Positions 16,895 through 26,273 of a stretch of DNA of 53,618 nucleotides are shown here, piece by piece. The position numbers and the translations under genes were made by a program. Every line of letters begins with the position of its first letter. Within the stretch, counting starts at the first letter, position 1. The notes under the pieces are model-generated. The model was given only the letters and a program-made list of their open reading frames with translations, was not told where the DNA came from and made no database searches. The DNA comes from Gammaproteobacteria bacterium. Lineage in GTDB: Bacteria > Pseudomonadota > Gammaproteobacteria > SZUA-152. The stretch is from positions 1-53,618 of the forward strand of contig JAKISS010000015.1 of assembly GCA_021648485.1 (NCBI GenBank), given 5' to 3'.

Positions 16895-18694
16895 TCAGTG
16901 TTTTCCGTTTGATGTTTTTGGGTTGTTCGCAATGTGTTCCTCGTTCTCGTCTTCATCCTCGTCCCTGTCGCAGTCCTCCGGCAGGGTAAAACGAAAAATT
17001 GATCCCTCGCCTTCGGCCGATTCCAGCATGATATCCCCGCCTAATTGCTCGACAATTTTCTTCACTACCGTCAGGCCTATGCCGGTGCTTTCCACCTTGT
17101 CGCGGGCGTTGAGGGTCTGAAATATCTGGAACACTTTGTCGTGGAACTCGGGAGCGATGCCTGGGCCGTCGTCGGCGACGCTGAATTCGTAGCCACCGTC
17201 TTTCAGGTTCCGGGCCGAGATTGTGATGTGGCCGTCCTCCGGACGGTCATGATATTTGATGGCGTTAGATAGCAGATTACCGAACACTTGGGACAGGGGC
17301 AGGGGTGCCGTCACCAGACAAGGCATGTCCAGGGTGACGTCGATATGCAGGCCCGGCGGTGGTGCCAGTCCGTCCAGCACCTCGGCCAGTAGCAGGGTGG
17401 TGTCCACCATTTCGGTTTCCATGTCCACCCGTCCGACACGCGAATATTGCAGGATGCCGTTGATCAAACCCTCCAGGCGCTGCACTCGGCCGCGCAGCAG
17501 GCCCATCTGCTTGCGGGTGTCGTCGGTCATGACCTCTTCCAGATCCTCGGCCTTGGCTTGCGTTTCACGCTGCATGTGTTCCATCACCGCCAGGGCCTGC
17601 TTCTGCCCGGAAATGTCAGTGTGAGAACCGGTTATGCGAACCGGATTACCGTTGTCGTTGTGCAGCGTTGTGCCACGGCAGAGAATCCAGGTGTAGCTGC
17701 CGTGTTTGTTTTTGAGTCGGTATTCAACAGTGAAGTCATCGGTTTCACCCTCCATGCAGGTCGTCCAGTTGTCCAGTGCCACACCCAGGTCATCCGGGTG
17801 GATCAGTGTTTGCAGAGTAGAGAAGTTGTTGGCCAGTTCGTCTTCCTGATAGTTGAGCATGGTTTTCCAGCGCGGCGAAAAATAGATTTGATCGGTGGTC
17901 AGGTCCCAATCCCAGATACCATCCCGGGTGCCGCGGGTGATGAGAGAAAACCGCTCTTCACTGACGCGTAACTCCTGCTCGGCCTGTCGGCGCTGGGTGA
18001 TATCGATGCCGTAAATGTTGACACTAGTGTCATCGATATAGGGGATGGTCAACAGACTCGCTTTGTCGTCGATAACGACCTCAAGTTGTTGTAACTGCCG
18101 GTGTTCGAATACGGCATCGATAGTGTCTCGCCATGTTTCCGGGGCCTGGTCACCTTGTTTGAGCTGTAATTTTTTCAGTAATGCCAGCGATGCCGGATTT
18201 CCGAAGAGTATTTTGTAATCCGTAGAGACTTTGAGCACTACCCCCGGGTTACTGGTGACGAATTGCGCCAGATATTTAATTTCTGCTTCGCTTTCTTTGC
18301 GTCGGGTGATGTCGCGCAGGATGCCGATGAATAATACTTGACCATTAGGCTGGCGCATTTCACTGATTGCCAGTTCCATGGGGAAGGTGCTGCCATCGCG
18401 ACGCAGGGCTACTACCTCACGAGGGGCGATGCCGATGATGCTCCCCTGTCCGGATTGCAAATAATGTTGTAAATAGCCGTCATGCTGTTTGCTGTTCGCT
18501 TCGGGCATCAGACGATTGATGTTCTGCCCCATTACCTCATCGACGTGGTAACCGAACATTTTTTCCGCTGCGGGATTAAACGAGTGGATCAGCCCTTGTG
18601 TATCGATGCTGATAATGCCATCGACGGCGTATTCCTGGATTAGCCGGGACAGGTCAGTGTCGAGGTGGTCCTTGATCTGACTTTTCACGTTCAT
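16895..18694 (-). CDS. Multi-PAS kinase-like protein lacking the phospho-acceptor His
   Basis: The protein (599 residues) has three PAS domains (about 15-125, 137-240, 247-365), a coiled coil and an HATPase domain with intact LLSNAIKYH, DDGPGIAP and STGIGLTVVKKI boxes. Compared with the adjacent paralogue, the segment that should hold LDQF...SHDLKAPLR is missing: the coiled coil AKAEDLEE runs straight into VMTDDTRKQMGLL. So the H-box is absent and canonical autophosphorylation is not possible. The start is the ATG at 18694, overlapping the HDOD stop as ATGA; an open extension to 19042 only shadows the HDOD gene. It might regulate other kinases by dimerisation, or be non-functional. The highly acidic tail is unusual. 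Confidence 0.9.
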   Translation of the reverse strand: MNVKSQIKDHLDTDLSRLIQEYAVDGIISIDTQGLIHSFNPAAEKMFGYHVDEVMGQNINRLMPEANSKQHDGYLQHYLQSGQGSIIGIAPREVVALRRDGSTFPMELAISEMRQPNGQVLFIGILRDITRRKESEAEIKYLAQFVTSNPGVVLKVSTDYKILFGNPASLALLKKLQLKQGDQAPETWRDTIDAVFEHRQLQQLEVVIDDKASLLTIPYIDDTSVNIYGIDITQRRQAEQELRVSEERFSLITRGTRDGIWDWDLTTDQIYFSPRWKTMLNYQEDELANNFSTLQTLIHPDDLGVALDNWTTCMEGETDDFTVEYRLKNKHGSYTWILCRGTTLHNDNGNPVRITGSHTDISGQKQALAVMEHMQRETQAKAEDLEEVMTDDTRKQMGLLRGRVQRLEGLINGILQYSRVGRVDMETEMVDTTLLLAEVLDGLAPPPGLHIDVTLDMPCLVTAPLPLSQVFGNLLSNAIKYHDRPEDGHITISARNLKDGGYEFSVADDGPGIAPEFHDKVFQIFQTLNARDKVESTGIGLTVVKKIVEQLGGDIMLESAEGEGSIFRFTLPEDCDRDEDEDENEEHIANNPKTSNGKH

Positions 18695-19545
18695 CTTTGC
18701 TCTTTCCCTTGGTTCAACAACACTCCGGCAGCGGCGTTGAGGCTTTCGATTTCTCCCAGGCAGGCGCGGATCGTTTGCCAGTTCAGCCCCAGGCGTTGTA
18801 GAGCCCGGGTCTGCAATACCGGGATCAGGTCGTCTCCGCCGTGACCGATATCCAGACCGCGGGCCAGGATGTCCGCTACATGCACCAGCTCGGACAGGGG
18901 CATGCCCACTTCCGGCAGGTTGTGATGGTGTTCGATGGCGTTGACCACCGGCTCGGGTAGTCGCCAGTGGCGCGCCACCCGAGCCCCCAGCACGGTGTGA
19001 TCGAGGCCCAATACTGTCTGTTCGGCATCGCGTAGCAGGCAATCATGTTCGTCACGCCAGGTGAGTACAGCGGCGAAGTCGGTGGCGAAATAACTGGCCA
19101 GTACCAGTTTGCCCATGTCGTGCAACAGCCCGGCGGTGAAGGCTATTTCCGCATCCAGTCCCCCGTGGCGGGCCAGCACCCGGGCGCAGGTGCCGACGCC
19201 GATGGCGTGTTGCCAGAACGACAGACGGTCGAAACCGTCGTTATTGTTTGGCGGGAAATGGCCTATGACTCCGGCGGCGGTGATGATGTTGCCCAGGGTG
19301 TGAATGCCCAGCAGGGTGCCGGCGTCCTGTAGTGAGCCAATGTGTCGGGAAAAGCCATAAAAGGGTGAGTTGGCGATCTGCAGGATGCGTGCTGCCAGAG
19401 CCTGGTCCTCACCCACCATACTCATGAGGCCGGCCATGGTCAGGTCCTCGCGTCCGAGCAGTTCGAGTAGCCGGGTGACGACCACCGACAGCGAGGGCAG
19501 CTGGCGGATTTTCTGGTCGAGGTTGTTCAAATTTAGTATGGGCAT
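18691..19545 (-). CDS. HDOD domain protein
   Basis: The 284-residue protein is almost entirely an HDOD domain (about residues 10-215): LPSLSVVVTRLLELL, GEDQALAARILQIANSPFYG, and LLHDMGKLVL, with HD retained, then HHHNLPE. HDOD proteins usually act as signalling scaffolds or c-di-GMP-related regulators rather than as hydrolases. The stop overlaps the start of the PAS kinase-like gene by four bases, which points to translational coupling and to a shared complex. The upstream small module gene is 21 bases away. The family is certain; the biochemical role is open. Confidence 0.92.
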   Translation of the reverse strand: MPILNLNNLDQKIRQLPSLSVVVTRLLELLGREDLTMAGLMSMVGEDQALAARILQIANSPFYGFSRHIGSLQDAGTLLGIHTLGNIITAAGVIGHFPPNNNDGFDRLSFWQHAIGVGTCARVLARHGGLDAEIAFTAGLLHDMGKLVLASYFATDFAAVLTWRDEHDCLLRDAEQTVLGLDHTVLGARVARHWRLPEPVVNAIEHHHNLPEVGMPLSELVHVADILARGLDIGHGGDDLIPVLQTRALQRLGLNWQTIRACLGEIESLNAAAGVLLNQGKEQR

Positions 19546-19566
19546 GGTTTCAGGCTTGTCCCGGGT

Positions 19567-19887
19567 TTACTCCAGGTCCTCCAGCCGATGGGCCAGTAAC
19601 ATGGCTTTCAGTTCCTGCATGGTCGGTTCCTGTTCCACCTGCCGGAAACGCCGATTCAGTTGCGTTTGGGCCGCGCTGCGCCGCGTTGCAATCTCCTGCG
19701 GGCTGAGTGCTTCCGCACCCCACACCACGAGGTTGCGGATACCACGGCGCTGCAGACAGGCCAATTTGTTTTCGGTCAACAGCGTGCCGGTTGTTATCAG
19801 GCAGTGGCCTTCGATGTCCAGCAAATCCTGCGCCAGAGTCATGCCAGGGCTGGCCTGCTTAAGCTCGATATGCTGTTTGTCTTTCAT
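19567..19887 (-). CDS. Small HD-GYP-associated module protein
   Basis: This 106-residue protein carries a PGMTLAQDLLDIEGH beta module followed by LITTGTLLTENKLACLQRRG. The same module ends the HD-GYP-like regulator at 12190-13527 (GMILAEDLIMQ...LLTRGHRLSEGLI) and occurs widely at the C-terminus of HD-GYP and HDOD proteins. Here it is encoded alone, with a helical tail. Its start ATG overlaps the TGA of the upstream receiver-PAS gene by four bases, so the two are coupled. It is likely a docking or regulatory subunit for the cluster. No enzymatic motif is seen. Confidence 0.8.
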   Translation of the reverse strand: MKDKQHIELKQASPGMTLAQDLLDIEGHCLITTGTLLTENKLACLQRRGIRNLVVWGAEALSPQEIATRRSAAQTQLNRRFRQVEQEPTMQELKAMLLAHRLEDLE

Positions 19888-20696
19888 TTTCCGTCACTCT
19901 TTCCGTCATTCTGCCGTTTAGTCAGCACCACGATAATGCCTTGCGATTGAGTGTCCTGGCCCATACGTCCGCAGTGCACATCTATTGAGATATTATGCAA
20001 AAGGATGTCATGAGCATCGGCCGGGCTGGCGGCATGCTGGAACAGGGCGCAAATGGTCGGAGGTAGCAGTGTATCGGCGGTCTGGCCCACCAGATTCTGG
20101 GCGTCGTGGCCCAGCAAGGTATGGGCCTGTTGGTTGGCGAGTACGACGATGCCGTCGTCGTCAATGCCCAGCACTCCGGCGGGCAGGTGTTCCAGCACCT
20201 CCTGGGAGATGGCCAGCACCTGCTGGTTGAGCCGCACCTGACGGGTTTTTTCCTCGACACGCCGCTCAAGCTGCTCGTTGCTGGCTTGCAGCTCCCGGGT
20301 CAGGCGTTCATTTTCGCGCGCTAGTTCGCCGTAGCGGAAGGCTTCTTCCACATTGGCACGTAGCAGCTCGTCTTCCCAGGGTTTGGTGAGGAATTTGTAC
20401 ACTGCGCCCTCGTTGATGGCGTCAGTGACGGTCTTGAGGTCGGTGTAGCCGGAGAGGATCATGCGCACCGTGTCAGAGTGTCGTTCGCGTACCTGGGAGA
20501 GAAAATCGATGCCTGTCATGTTCGGCATGCGCTGGTCGGAGAGGATCACCCCCACCTCGGGATGCCTGGCCAGCAGTGCCAGACCCTCTGCACCACCATT
20601 GGCTCGCAGGATCTGGTAACCATCGCGACGCAACACCCGGGTGAGCGCGCGCAGGATGTTTTCTTCATCGTCTACCAGTAGCAGGGTTCGTTCCAT
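19884..20696 (-). CDS. Response regulator with receiver and PAS domains
   Basis: The first gene of the signalling cluster encodes about 270 residues: a receiver (1-122; LLLVDDEEN, D54 in VILSDQRMPNMTG, lysine in FLTKPWED), a coiled coil (about 125-165) and a PAS domain (about 170-260; LPAGVLGIDDDGIVVLANQQ). The start at 20696 (MERTLLLVDD) fits the family; an ATG at 20738 would add 14 basic residues. There is no DNA-binding or catalytic output. PAS at the C-terminus suggests partner binding or small-ligand sensing. Its receiver is close to those at 11595 and 12190, so these probably arose by duplication. Confidence 0.9.
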   Translation of the reverse strand: MERTLLLVDDEENILRALTRVLRRDGYQILRANGGAEGLALLARHPEVGVILSDQRMPNMTGIDFLSQVRERHSDTVRMILSGYTDLKTVTDAINEGAVYKFLTKPWEDELLRANVEEAFRYGELARENERLTRELQASNEQLERRVEEKTRQVRLNQQVLAISQEVLEHLPAGVLGIDDDGIVVLANQQAHTLLGHDAQNLVGQTADTLLPPTICALFQHAASPADAHDILLHNISIDVHCGRMGQDTQSQGIIVVLTKRQNDGKSDGK

Positions 20697-20781
20697 GGGG
20701 TGTTTGTACAATGTCCGTTTGTGGCGGCTGCAAAGCAATGTCTACATGGCTAACAGAGTCGGTTGTCCACGGGAAAACTTT

Positions 20782-21220
20782 ATGTCCCGTTGGATAATTT
20801 ATGCAGGGAGGGAATGGTTGATGGCAGAGACCGGCATTATTTTGTTGTTGTTTGATGTAGGGCTGGAAACTGACCTGAGACGTCTGGTGCGTACCGGGGC
20901 GATGTTTGTGATGGTGGCTACAGCGGGTTTTGTTTTGCCGCTGGTGCTGGATTTTTCGTTGAGTTACTGGGGCTTCGGGCTTTCTCTGCTAGTGTCCTTG
21001 TTTGTGGGTGGCGTTGTTGTTTGAGTTTCCCACGGGGGGCATCAGTTTTATCAATGCTGGGAAAGTGTTGGTTTTTGTTGCTGCCTTTTTTCTGTTAGCA
21101 CCGTTGGCGGTCAAACGGATGTCGTTAATGGTAAAGCGTGCCGATGCTGTGAGTAGTATTCCTGGCCTGATTCCAACAACGATTGTGTCACTGGTGTTGT
21201 TTTTTGCCTGGTCAGGATAA
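20782..21220 (+). pseudogene. Kef-type cation/proton antiporter remnant
   Basis: The first frame contains ETGIILLLFDVGLETDLRRL followed by hydrophobic helices, matching transmembrane helices 3-4 of CPA2/Kef antiporters. A second frame from about 21030 to 21220 carries a helix pair (AGKVLVFVAAFFLLAPLA and TTIVSLVLFFAW) like a later part of the same family. The frame changes near 21000, the central helices with the ion-binding aspartates are gone, and both ends are missing. It is therefore a dead fragment of a gene normally over 380 codons long. Confidence 0.7.
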
Positions 21221-21286
21221 AGGGTTATTTTTCCAGGGACCACGTAGCGTATTATGTCTTCTTCCAATTAACCGAGATTTTTGACA

Positions 21287-22330
21287 ATGCCGCATGCTGA
21301 TACCGTTCAGGCCATTCGCTGGGAAAATAAACAGTTACAGTTATTGGATCAGCGCTTGCTGCCACATAAAACAGTGTATCTGGAATTTGATGGGGTGGTC
21401 GTGGTGGCTGAGGCGATCCGCGATATGGTGGTGCGTGGTGCGCCGGCTATTGGTATTACTGCCGCTTATGGCGTCGTACTGGCAGCGAGGGCACGTTTCG
21501 CCGAATCTTCGGCAAACTGGAAAGCGTTGATTGAGGCTGATTTACAAACACTTGCACAATCACGCCCTACGGCAGTGAATCTGTTTTGGGCCATTGAGTG
21601 CATGCGTGAAGTTATCACCGGGTTGCAGGGTGACCCTGAGCCTGCATTGTTGGCCGAGGCAAAAAAAATCCACAGCAATGATATTGCTGCCTGTCGTTGT
21701 ATGGGCGAACGGGGTGCGGCACTTATCGAGCAACCTTGTGCCATCCTGACCCACTGTAACGCTGGAGCATTGGCCACTGGCGGTTACGGTACGGCATTGG
21801 GGGTGGTGCGCGCCGGTTTTTCTGCGGGAAAAATCACTCATGTTTATGCTGATGAAACCCGTCCCTGGATGCAGGGCGCGCGGCTTACTGCCTGGGAAAT
21901 GGTGCAGGAAAATATTCCCGTTACCTTGCAGGTTGAAGGTGCAGCGGCGCATTTGATGCAACAGGGTAAAATTGACTGGGTGATTGTGGGGTCAGATCGT
22001 ATCGCGGCCAATGGTGATGTGGCCAACAAGATTGGTACCTACGGTCTGGCGATACTGGCAAGGTATCACGGGGTGAAATTTATGGTGGTTGCACCGACTT
22101 CGACGGTAGATATGAATATTGTTTGTGGTGAGGATATTCCTATTGAACAACGTTCTGCCGATGAGGTGCTATCTTTGGCGGGTCAATCCACTGCTGCTGC
22201 GGGCGCGACTGCCTGGAATCCAGCCTTTGATGTAACTCCGGTAGCATTGGTGGATGCTATTGTTACTGAGCGTGATGTGGTGTTGGCACCGAATAAAGAG
22301 AAGATGGCTGCCATGATGGAAAACATCTGA
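21287..22330 (+). CDS. mtnA: Methylthioribose-1-phosphate isomerase
   Basis: MtnA (347 residues) converts 5-methylthioribose-1-phosphate to the ribulose form in methionine salvage. Family landmarks are [13 protein letters not shown], the catalytic C157 in [36 protein letters not shown], and the catalytic D237 in [18 protein letters not shown]. The start is the ATG at 21287; a TTG two codons earlier is also possible. Together with mtaD it indicates MTA recycling by deamination followed by isomerisation; the later mtn genes are not in this window. In related gammaproteobacteria mtnA commonly stands near gyrA and the serC-aroA block; here cmk follows instead. Confidence 0.95.
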   Translation: MPHADTVQAIRWENKQLQLLDQRLLPHKTVYLEFDGVVVVAEAIRDMVVRGAPAIGITAAYGVVLAARARFAESSANWKALIEADLQTLAQSRPTAVNLFWAIECMREVITGLQGDPEPALLAEAKKIHSNDIAACRCMGERGAALIEQPCAILTHCNAGALATGGYGTALGVVRAGFSAGKITHVYADETRPWMQGARLTAWEMVQENIPVTLQVEGAAAHLMQQGKIDWVIVGSDRIAANGDVANKIGTYGLAILARYHGVKFMVVAPTSTVDMNIVCGEDIPIEQRSADEVLSLAGQSTAAAGATAWNPAFDVTPVALVDAIVTERDVVLAPNKEKMAAMMENI

Positions 22331-22645
22331 TGCTTTTTTTCAGTCTTGGCCGTCCCTATGACAAAGTCTGCCGAAACGATATACTGTGGCGCGCTTTACG
22401 ATCTGGTCAAATTGTCTACAGGGGATGCTGGGAGCATTTGACAGGATTTATCATTCAATAAAGCGTTTTTTATCAACATCTATTTTCGTCACTTTTGTTT
22501 CAGTCAAAGATTTGCTGCATTTGGTCTGGCAATGGGTTAATCACGTCATGAAATACATTACGGGTTAATAGAAGGTTGGCGTTGGGGGATTGGTTTTTTG
22601 TCCCGTCGAGTTTCGTCACTGATATTTAATTTATCGGATCAAAAT
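22331..22645. other. Intergenic region between mtnA and cmk
   Basis: No gene is supported in these 315 bases. A TTGACA at 22438-22443 looks like a -35 element, but no good -10 lies at the right distance. The short frame at 22386-22568 has no family features. This is where gyrA, serC, pheA and aroA might have been expected from related genomes. Confidence 0.5.
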
Positions 22646-23341
22646 ATGACCGCAAATAACACTGCTAACGTTCCTGTTATCACTATCGATGGCCCTACTG
22701 CTTCAGGTAAGGGGACTATCGCTCGCCTGCTGGCCCAGCGCCTGGGCTGGCATATCCTCGATAGCGGTGCGTTGTATCGGCTGGTGGCACTGGCGGCGGA
22801 AAAGCACAGTATTACTCTGGATGATGTTGAGTCATTGCAACCTCTGGCAGCGCACCTGGATGTAGAATTTGTCGCTGGCGAAGAGGGAGAGGAAATGGTG
22901 GTATTGCTGGAGGGTGAAGATGTGACGCTGGAGTTACGCACCGAAACCTGCGGCAATGGTGCTTCGAAAGTAGCCGCGTTACCCGCGGTGCGTGCAGCCT
23001 TGCTGGAGCGTCAGCGTGTCTTTGCCCAGCTTCCTGGGTTGATTGCTGATGGCCGTGATATGGGCACCGTGGTGTTTCCCAAAGCAGCAGTGAAAATCTT
23101 CCTCACAGCCAGTGCTGAGGAGCGCGCACAAAGGCGCTATAACCAGTTGAAAGACAAGGGTTTAGGTGTTACCATGCGCAACCTTTTGGAAGAGATTGCC
23201 GAACGTGATGAGCGTGACTGTAATCGTGCGGCCTCTCCGCTGGTTCCTGCCGAGGATGCCGTGGTGTTGGATACCTCGGACCTGGGTATTGACGAAGTGG
23301 TCGATCATCTCTGGAATTTATGTCAGGTGCGTCTACACTAG
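22646..23341 (+). CDS. cmk: Cytidylate kinase
   Basis: Cmk (231 residues) phosphorylates CMP and dCMP with ATP in the cytoplasm. The P-loop reads [19 protein letters not shown]; the CMP-binding segments are DSGALYR and [13 protein letters not shown], and the lid region is [16 protein letters not shown], all typical. The start is the ATG at 22646 giving [16 protein letters not shown]; the frame remains open upstream but without homology. It precedes rpsA, as in most gammaproteobacteria. A ribosome binding site is not obvious. Confidence 0.96.
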   Translation: MTANNTANVPVITIDGPTASGKGTIARLLAQRLGWHILDSGALYRLVALAAEKHSITLDDVESLQPLAAHLDVEFVAGEEGEEMVVLLEGEDVTLELRTETCGNGASKVAALPAVRAALLERQRVFAQLPGLIADGRDMGTVVFPKAAVKIFLTASAEERAQRRYNQLKDKGLGVTMRNLLEEIAERDERDCNRAASPLVPAEDAVVLDTSDLGIDEVVDHLWNLCQVRLH

Positions 23342-23645
23342 CAGGTCTCTTAAGTAGTGTGTTTTTGCTGTACTTATGTACTGTACTGCCAACGGGATGT
23401 TTCCGAAAGTGGCTGATTGGTGGGCAGCTTGTGCTGTTTTTTGGTCAGCGTCTGTTTTTAATAAGTAATGAGTACCCGGTGTTGTCCCGTGTTCAGGTGA
23501 AGCGTGGACAGTTAAATTCATAAACAAGCGGCTGTTCGCTGTCTCGTGGTGAGGCAGATTGAGTGGTCAGCCTTTGATAATACGGCGTTTGTTGTTGTTC
23601 GTGCTTTAAATGCGAGCAGATTGGCAGCGTCAAGGAAGTGGAAAA
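23342..23645. other. rpsA leader region
   Basis: There is no gene in this spacer. It should contain the rpsA promoter and a long 5' leader; a GATAAT-like -10 lies near 23577 but lacks a clear -35. An AAGGAAG Shine-Dalgarno at 23632-23638 sits 7 bases before the rpsA start. Confidence 0.5.
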
Positions 23646-25331
23646 ATGAGCGAAAGCTTTGCAGAAATGTTTGAAGAAAGTCTTGCCCAGACCGAAATGC
23701 GTCAGGGTGCCCTCCTCAATGGTGTTGTAGTCGATGTGACTGCCGATATGGTTGTGGTCAATGCCGGGCTAAAATCTGAAGGCGCTATCCCTGTTGATGA
23801 GTTTCGCAATGAGAAAGGCGAAATCACGGTTGTTGCAGGCGACAATGTTGAAGTGGTTCTGGAATATGTAGAGGACGGTTACGGTGAAACCCGCCTGTCC
23901 CGTGAAAAAGCGATTCGTGCTCACTCCTGGCGCAAGTTGGAAGATGCTTTCAATAAGAGCGAAAGTGTTATCGGTATCATCAATGGTAAGGTTAAAGGCG
24001 GTTTCACTGTCGAAATCGATACCATTCGCGCTTTCCTGCCGGGTTCCCTGGTAGATGTGCGCCCTGTTCGTGATACCACGTATCTCGAAGGTAAGGAACT
24101 GGAATTCAAGGTTATCAAGCTGGATCAGAAACGCAACAACGTGGTGGTTTCACGTCGTGCGGTGGTGGAAGCCGAGTCTTCCGAAGAGCGTGATGCACTG
24201 ATCGAAAGTCTGGCTGAAGGTCAGACTCTCAAGGGCATCGTGAAGAATTTGACCGATTATGGTGCGTTTATCGACTTGGGCGGTATCGACGGTCTGTTGC
24301 ATATTACCGATATGTCCTGGAAACGCATCAAGCATCCTAGTGAAATTGTCGAAGTGGGTGCCGAGATTGATGTCAAAGTGCTCAAATTTGATCGTGAGCG
24401 TACCCGCGTTTCTCTGGGTCTTAAGCAAATGGGCGAAGATCCTTGGGAAGATATCGCACGTCGTTACCCTGTGGGTTCGCGCTTGTTCGGCAAGGTGACC
24501 AATCTCACCGACTACGGTTGCTTCGTGGAAGTGGAAGAGGGCGTCGAAGGTTTGGTGCATGTTTCCGAAATGGACTGGACCAACAAGAATATTTCCCCCA
24601 GCAAGCTTGTGGATGTGGGCACTGAAGTCGAAGTTGTGGTGCTGGAAATCGATCCCGAACGTCGTCGTATTTCCCTGGGCATGAAACAGTGTAAAGCGAA
24701 CCCTTGGGACGAATTTGCAGCTACCCATAATAAGGGTGACAAAATCTCCGGCACCATTAAGTCGATCACTGATTTTGGTATTTTCATCGGTCTGGATGGC
24801 AGCATCGATGGTCTGGTACACATGTCTGATATTTCCTGGAGCGATTCTGATGAAGAAGCGATTCGTTCTTACAAAAAGGGTGATGAACTGGAGACTGTGA
24901 TTCTGGCCATTGACCCGGAACGTGAGCGTATTTCTCTGGGCGTGAAGCAGATGGAGCAGGATCCCTTCTCCAACTATCTTGCAGCACACCCGAAAGGTAC
25001 TAACGTTACCGGCACTATCACTGAGGTGGATGCCAAAGGCGCGACCGTGGACTTGGGTGACGGTATCGAAGGTTATATTCGTGCTTCAGAAATTGCTCGT
25101 GACCGTGTGGAAGATGCGCGCACTATGCTCAAGGCGGGCGACGAAGTTGAAGCACGCTTCATTGGTGTTGACCGCAAAAACCGTAACTTGAATCTGTCGG
25201 TGAAAGCCAAGGATTCTGCGGAAGAAGTTGAGGCTGTTCAGGATTACAGTCGTAATCAGACAGAATCCACTGGCGGTACTTTGGGTGACCTGTTGAAAGA
25301 ACAGATGGAAAGCAGTAAAGAAGCTAAATAG
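23646..25331 (+). CDS. rpsA: 30S ribosomal protein S1
   Basis: S1 (561 residues) binds mRNA and helps initiation on structured leaders. Six S1 RNA-binding repeats are visible, beginning near [88 protein letters not shown] and [18 protein letters not shown]. The N-terminus [13 protein letters not shown] is the classical start and carries a strong ribosome binding site; the frame upstream to 23610 is not part of the protein. Length agrees with the gammaproteobacterial form. The ihfB gene follows after a structured spacer. Confidence 0.98.
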   Translation: MSESFAEMFEESLAQTEMRQGALLNGVVVDVTADMVVVNAGLKSEGAIPVDEFRNEKGEITVVAGDNVEVVLEYVEDGYGETRLSREKAIRAHSWRKLEDAFNKSESVIGIINGKVKGGFTVEIDTIRAFLPGSLVDVRPVRDTTYLEGKELEFKVIKLDQKRNNVVVSRRAVVEAESSEERDALIESLAEGQTLKGIVKNLTDYGAFIDLGGIDGLLHITDMSWKRIKHPSEIVEVGAEIDVKVLKFDRERTRVSLGLKQMGEDPWEDIARRYPVGSRLFGKVTNLTDYGCFVEVEEGVEGLVHVSEMDWTNKNISPSKLVDVGTEVEVVVLEIDPERRRISLGMKQCKANPWDEFAATHNKGDKISGTIKSITDFGIFIGLDGSIDGLVHMSDISWSDSDEEAIRSYKKGDELETVILAIDPERERISLGVKQMEQDPFSNYLAAHPKGTNVTGTITEVDAKGATVDLGDGIEGYIRASEIARDRVEDARTMLKAGDEVEARFIGVDRKNRNLNLSVKAKDSAEEVEAVQDYSRNQTESTGGTLGDLLKEQMESSKEAK

Positions 25332-25337
25332 GTGGAC

Positions 25338-25375
25338 GCTAAGTTAAGTCGATGACTTACTTGCAAAAACTTAGC
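25338..25375 (+). promoter_or_regulatory. Nested stem-loop between rpsA and ihfB
   Basis: GCTAAGTT (25338-25345) pairs perfectly with AACTTAGC (25368-25375); inside it AAGTC (25346-25350) pairs with GACTT (25354-25358). GC-rich complementary runs follow up to 25430. No U-tract is seen, so it may be an mRNA processing or attenuation structure separating the two genes rather than a terminator. Confidence 0.45.
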
Positions 25376-25450
25376 TGGACCGTGGATGGCCTCACACAAT
25401 GGGGTGGGGGCCGCCCGCGTAACAGCGGGACAGAAATAAGGATTGCTTAG

Positions 25451-25738
25451 ATGACAAAATCAGAGCTAATCGAACGTATCGCACGCAAGCAGCCGCATTT
25501 GCCTTATAAAGATGTGGAACTGTCGGTGAAGACGCTTATCGAGCAGATGGCGAAAAACCTTTCCACAGGACAGCGTATTGAAATCCGTGGTTTTGGTAGT
25601 TTTTCACTGCATTTTCGTCCACCTCGTATTGGGCGTAATCCAAAAACGGGTGAGGCTGTGGCGCTGTCGGGTAAATACGTGCCGCACTTCAAGCCGGGTA
25701 AAGAGCTGCGGGAACGAGTGAACATCAACAAGGATTAG
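25451..25738 (+). CDS. ihfB: Integration host factor subunit beta
   Basis: IHF-beta (95 residues) forms a heterodimer with IHF-alpha that bends DNA by about 160 degrees at specific sites. The HU/IHF fold is complete: [11 protein letters not shown], the [15 protein letters not shown] strand, the beta-arm with the DNA-intercalating proline in [13 protein letters not shown], and [19 protein letters not shown] at 25438-25442 precedes the ATG by 8 bases. It follows rpsA as usual and is followed by a good terminator. Nothing is unusual. Confidence 0.97.
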   Translation: MTKSELIERIARKQPHLPYKDVELSVKTLIEQMAKNLSTGQRIEIRGFGSFSLHFRPPRIGRNPKTGEAVALSGKYVPHFKPGKELRERVNINKD

Positions 25739-25795
25739 TTGGCCAGCACGGATGTTGTTGATGGCTTGTAAGCTATTAGTCTAAAAATAATTGAT

Positions 25796-25834
25796 AAAAC
25801 GGTATTCGCCAAAGTGCGAATGCCGTTTTTTTTT
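25796..25834 (+). terminator. Rho-independent terminator after ihfB
   Basis: ACGGTATTCGC (25799-25809) pairs with GCGAATGCCGT (25816-25826), with one T-G wobble, around a 6-base loop, and is followed by a run of nine or more T. This is a textbook terminator ending the rpsA-ihfB unit. Confidence 0.9.
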
Positions 25835-25953
25835 GTGGTACGGTTGGGGATGTGTTGTTGGGGGAAATGGGTTGTAAAGAAAGATGGGCTGTGAAAACCG
25901 TGGACAATAATTATGGATAAAAAAACCAAGGCTAAACCGCGAGAATCCTGTAT

Positions 25954-26247
25954 ATGAAACGAATTGTTATTTTTGTCCTGCTGCTGCTGGTGACTTTGCT
26001 GGGCTTGAGTTTTGCGTTAATGAATGCTGAATCGGTGCAGTTGAATTATTATTTTGGTACTTTGCAGGCTCCGCTGTCGTTGGTGGTGGTGCTTGCCATT
26101 ATTCTTGGTGCAGGGCTGGGTGTGTTGGCATCGCTGAGTATTGTTGTTGGCCAAAAACGTGAGCTGGCTAAGCTGCGCAAGTCTGCCAAAATTGCGAAAG
26201 AGGAAGTCTCCAATCTTCGTTCTCTGCCATTAAAAGATACTCACTGA
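25954..26247 (+). CDS. lapA: LapA family inner-membrane protein
   Basis: LapA (97 residues, formerly YciS/DUF1049) is a small inner-membrane partner of LapB in the control of lipopolysaccharide assembly. Two transmembrane helices are evident (about 4-22 and 42-66) around the conserved NAESVQLNYYFGTLQAPLSL segment, followed by a basic coiled-coil tail in the cytoplasm (QKRELAKLRKSAKIAKEE). The order ihfB-lapA-lapB-pyrF is conserved in gammaproteobacteria. It is transcribed from a promoter after the ihfB terminator. Confidence 0.93.
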   Translation: MKRIVIFVLLLLVTLLGLSFALMNAESVQLNYYFGTLQAPLSLVVVLAIILGAGLGVLASLSIVVGQKRELAKLRKSAKIAKEEVSNLRSLPLKDTH

Positions 26248-26273
26248 ACATGGTTTCCTGACGGTCAGCCCAT

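Noticed and set aside
18695-19042. Open N-terminal extension of the PAS kinase-like gene (about 116 Arg/Pro-rich residues)
   Set aside because: It lies entirely within the HDOD gene in another frame and has shadow-like composition; the ATG at 18694 with ATGA overlap is the natural start.
22386-22568. 60-codon frame between mtnA and cmk
   Set aside because: No similarity to any family I know and no start signals; treated as non-coding.
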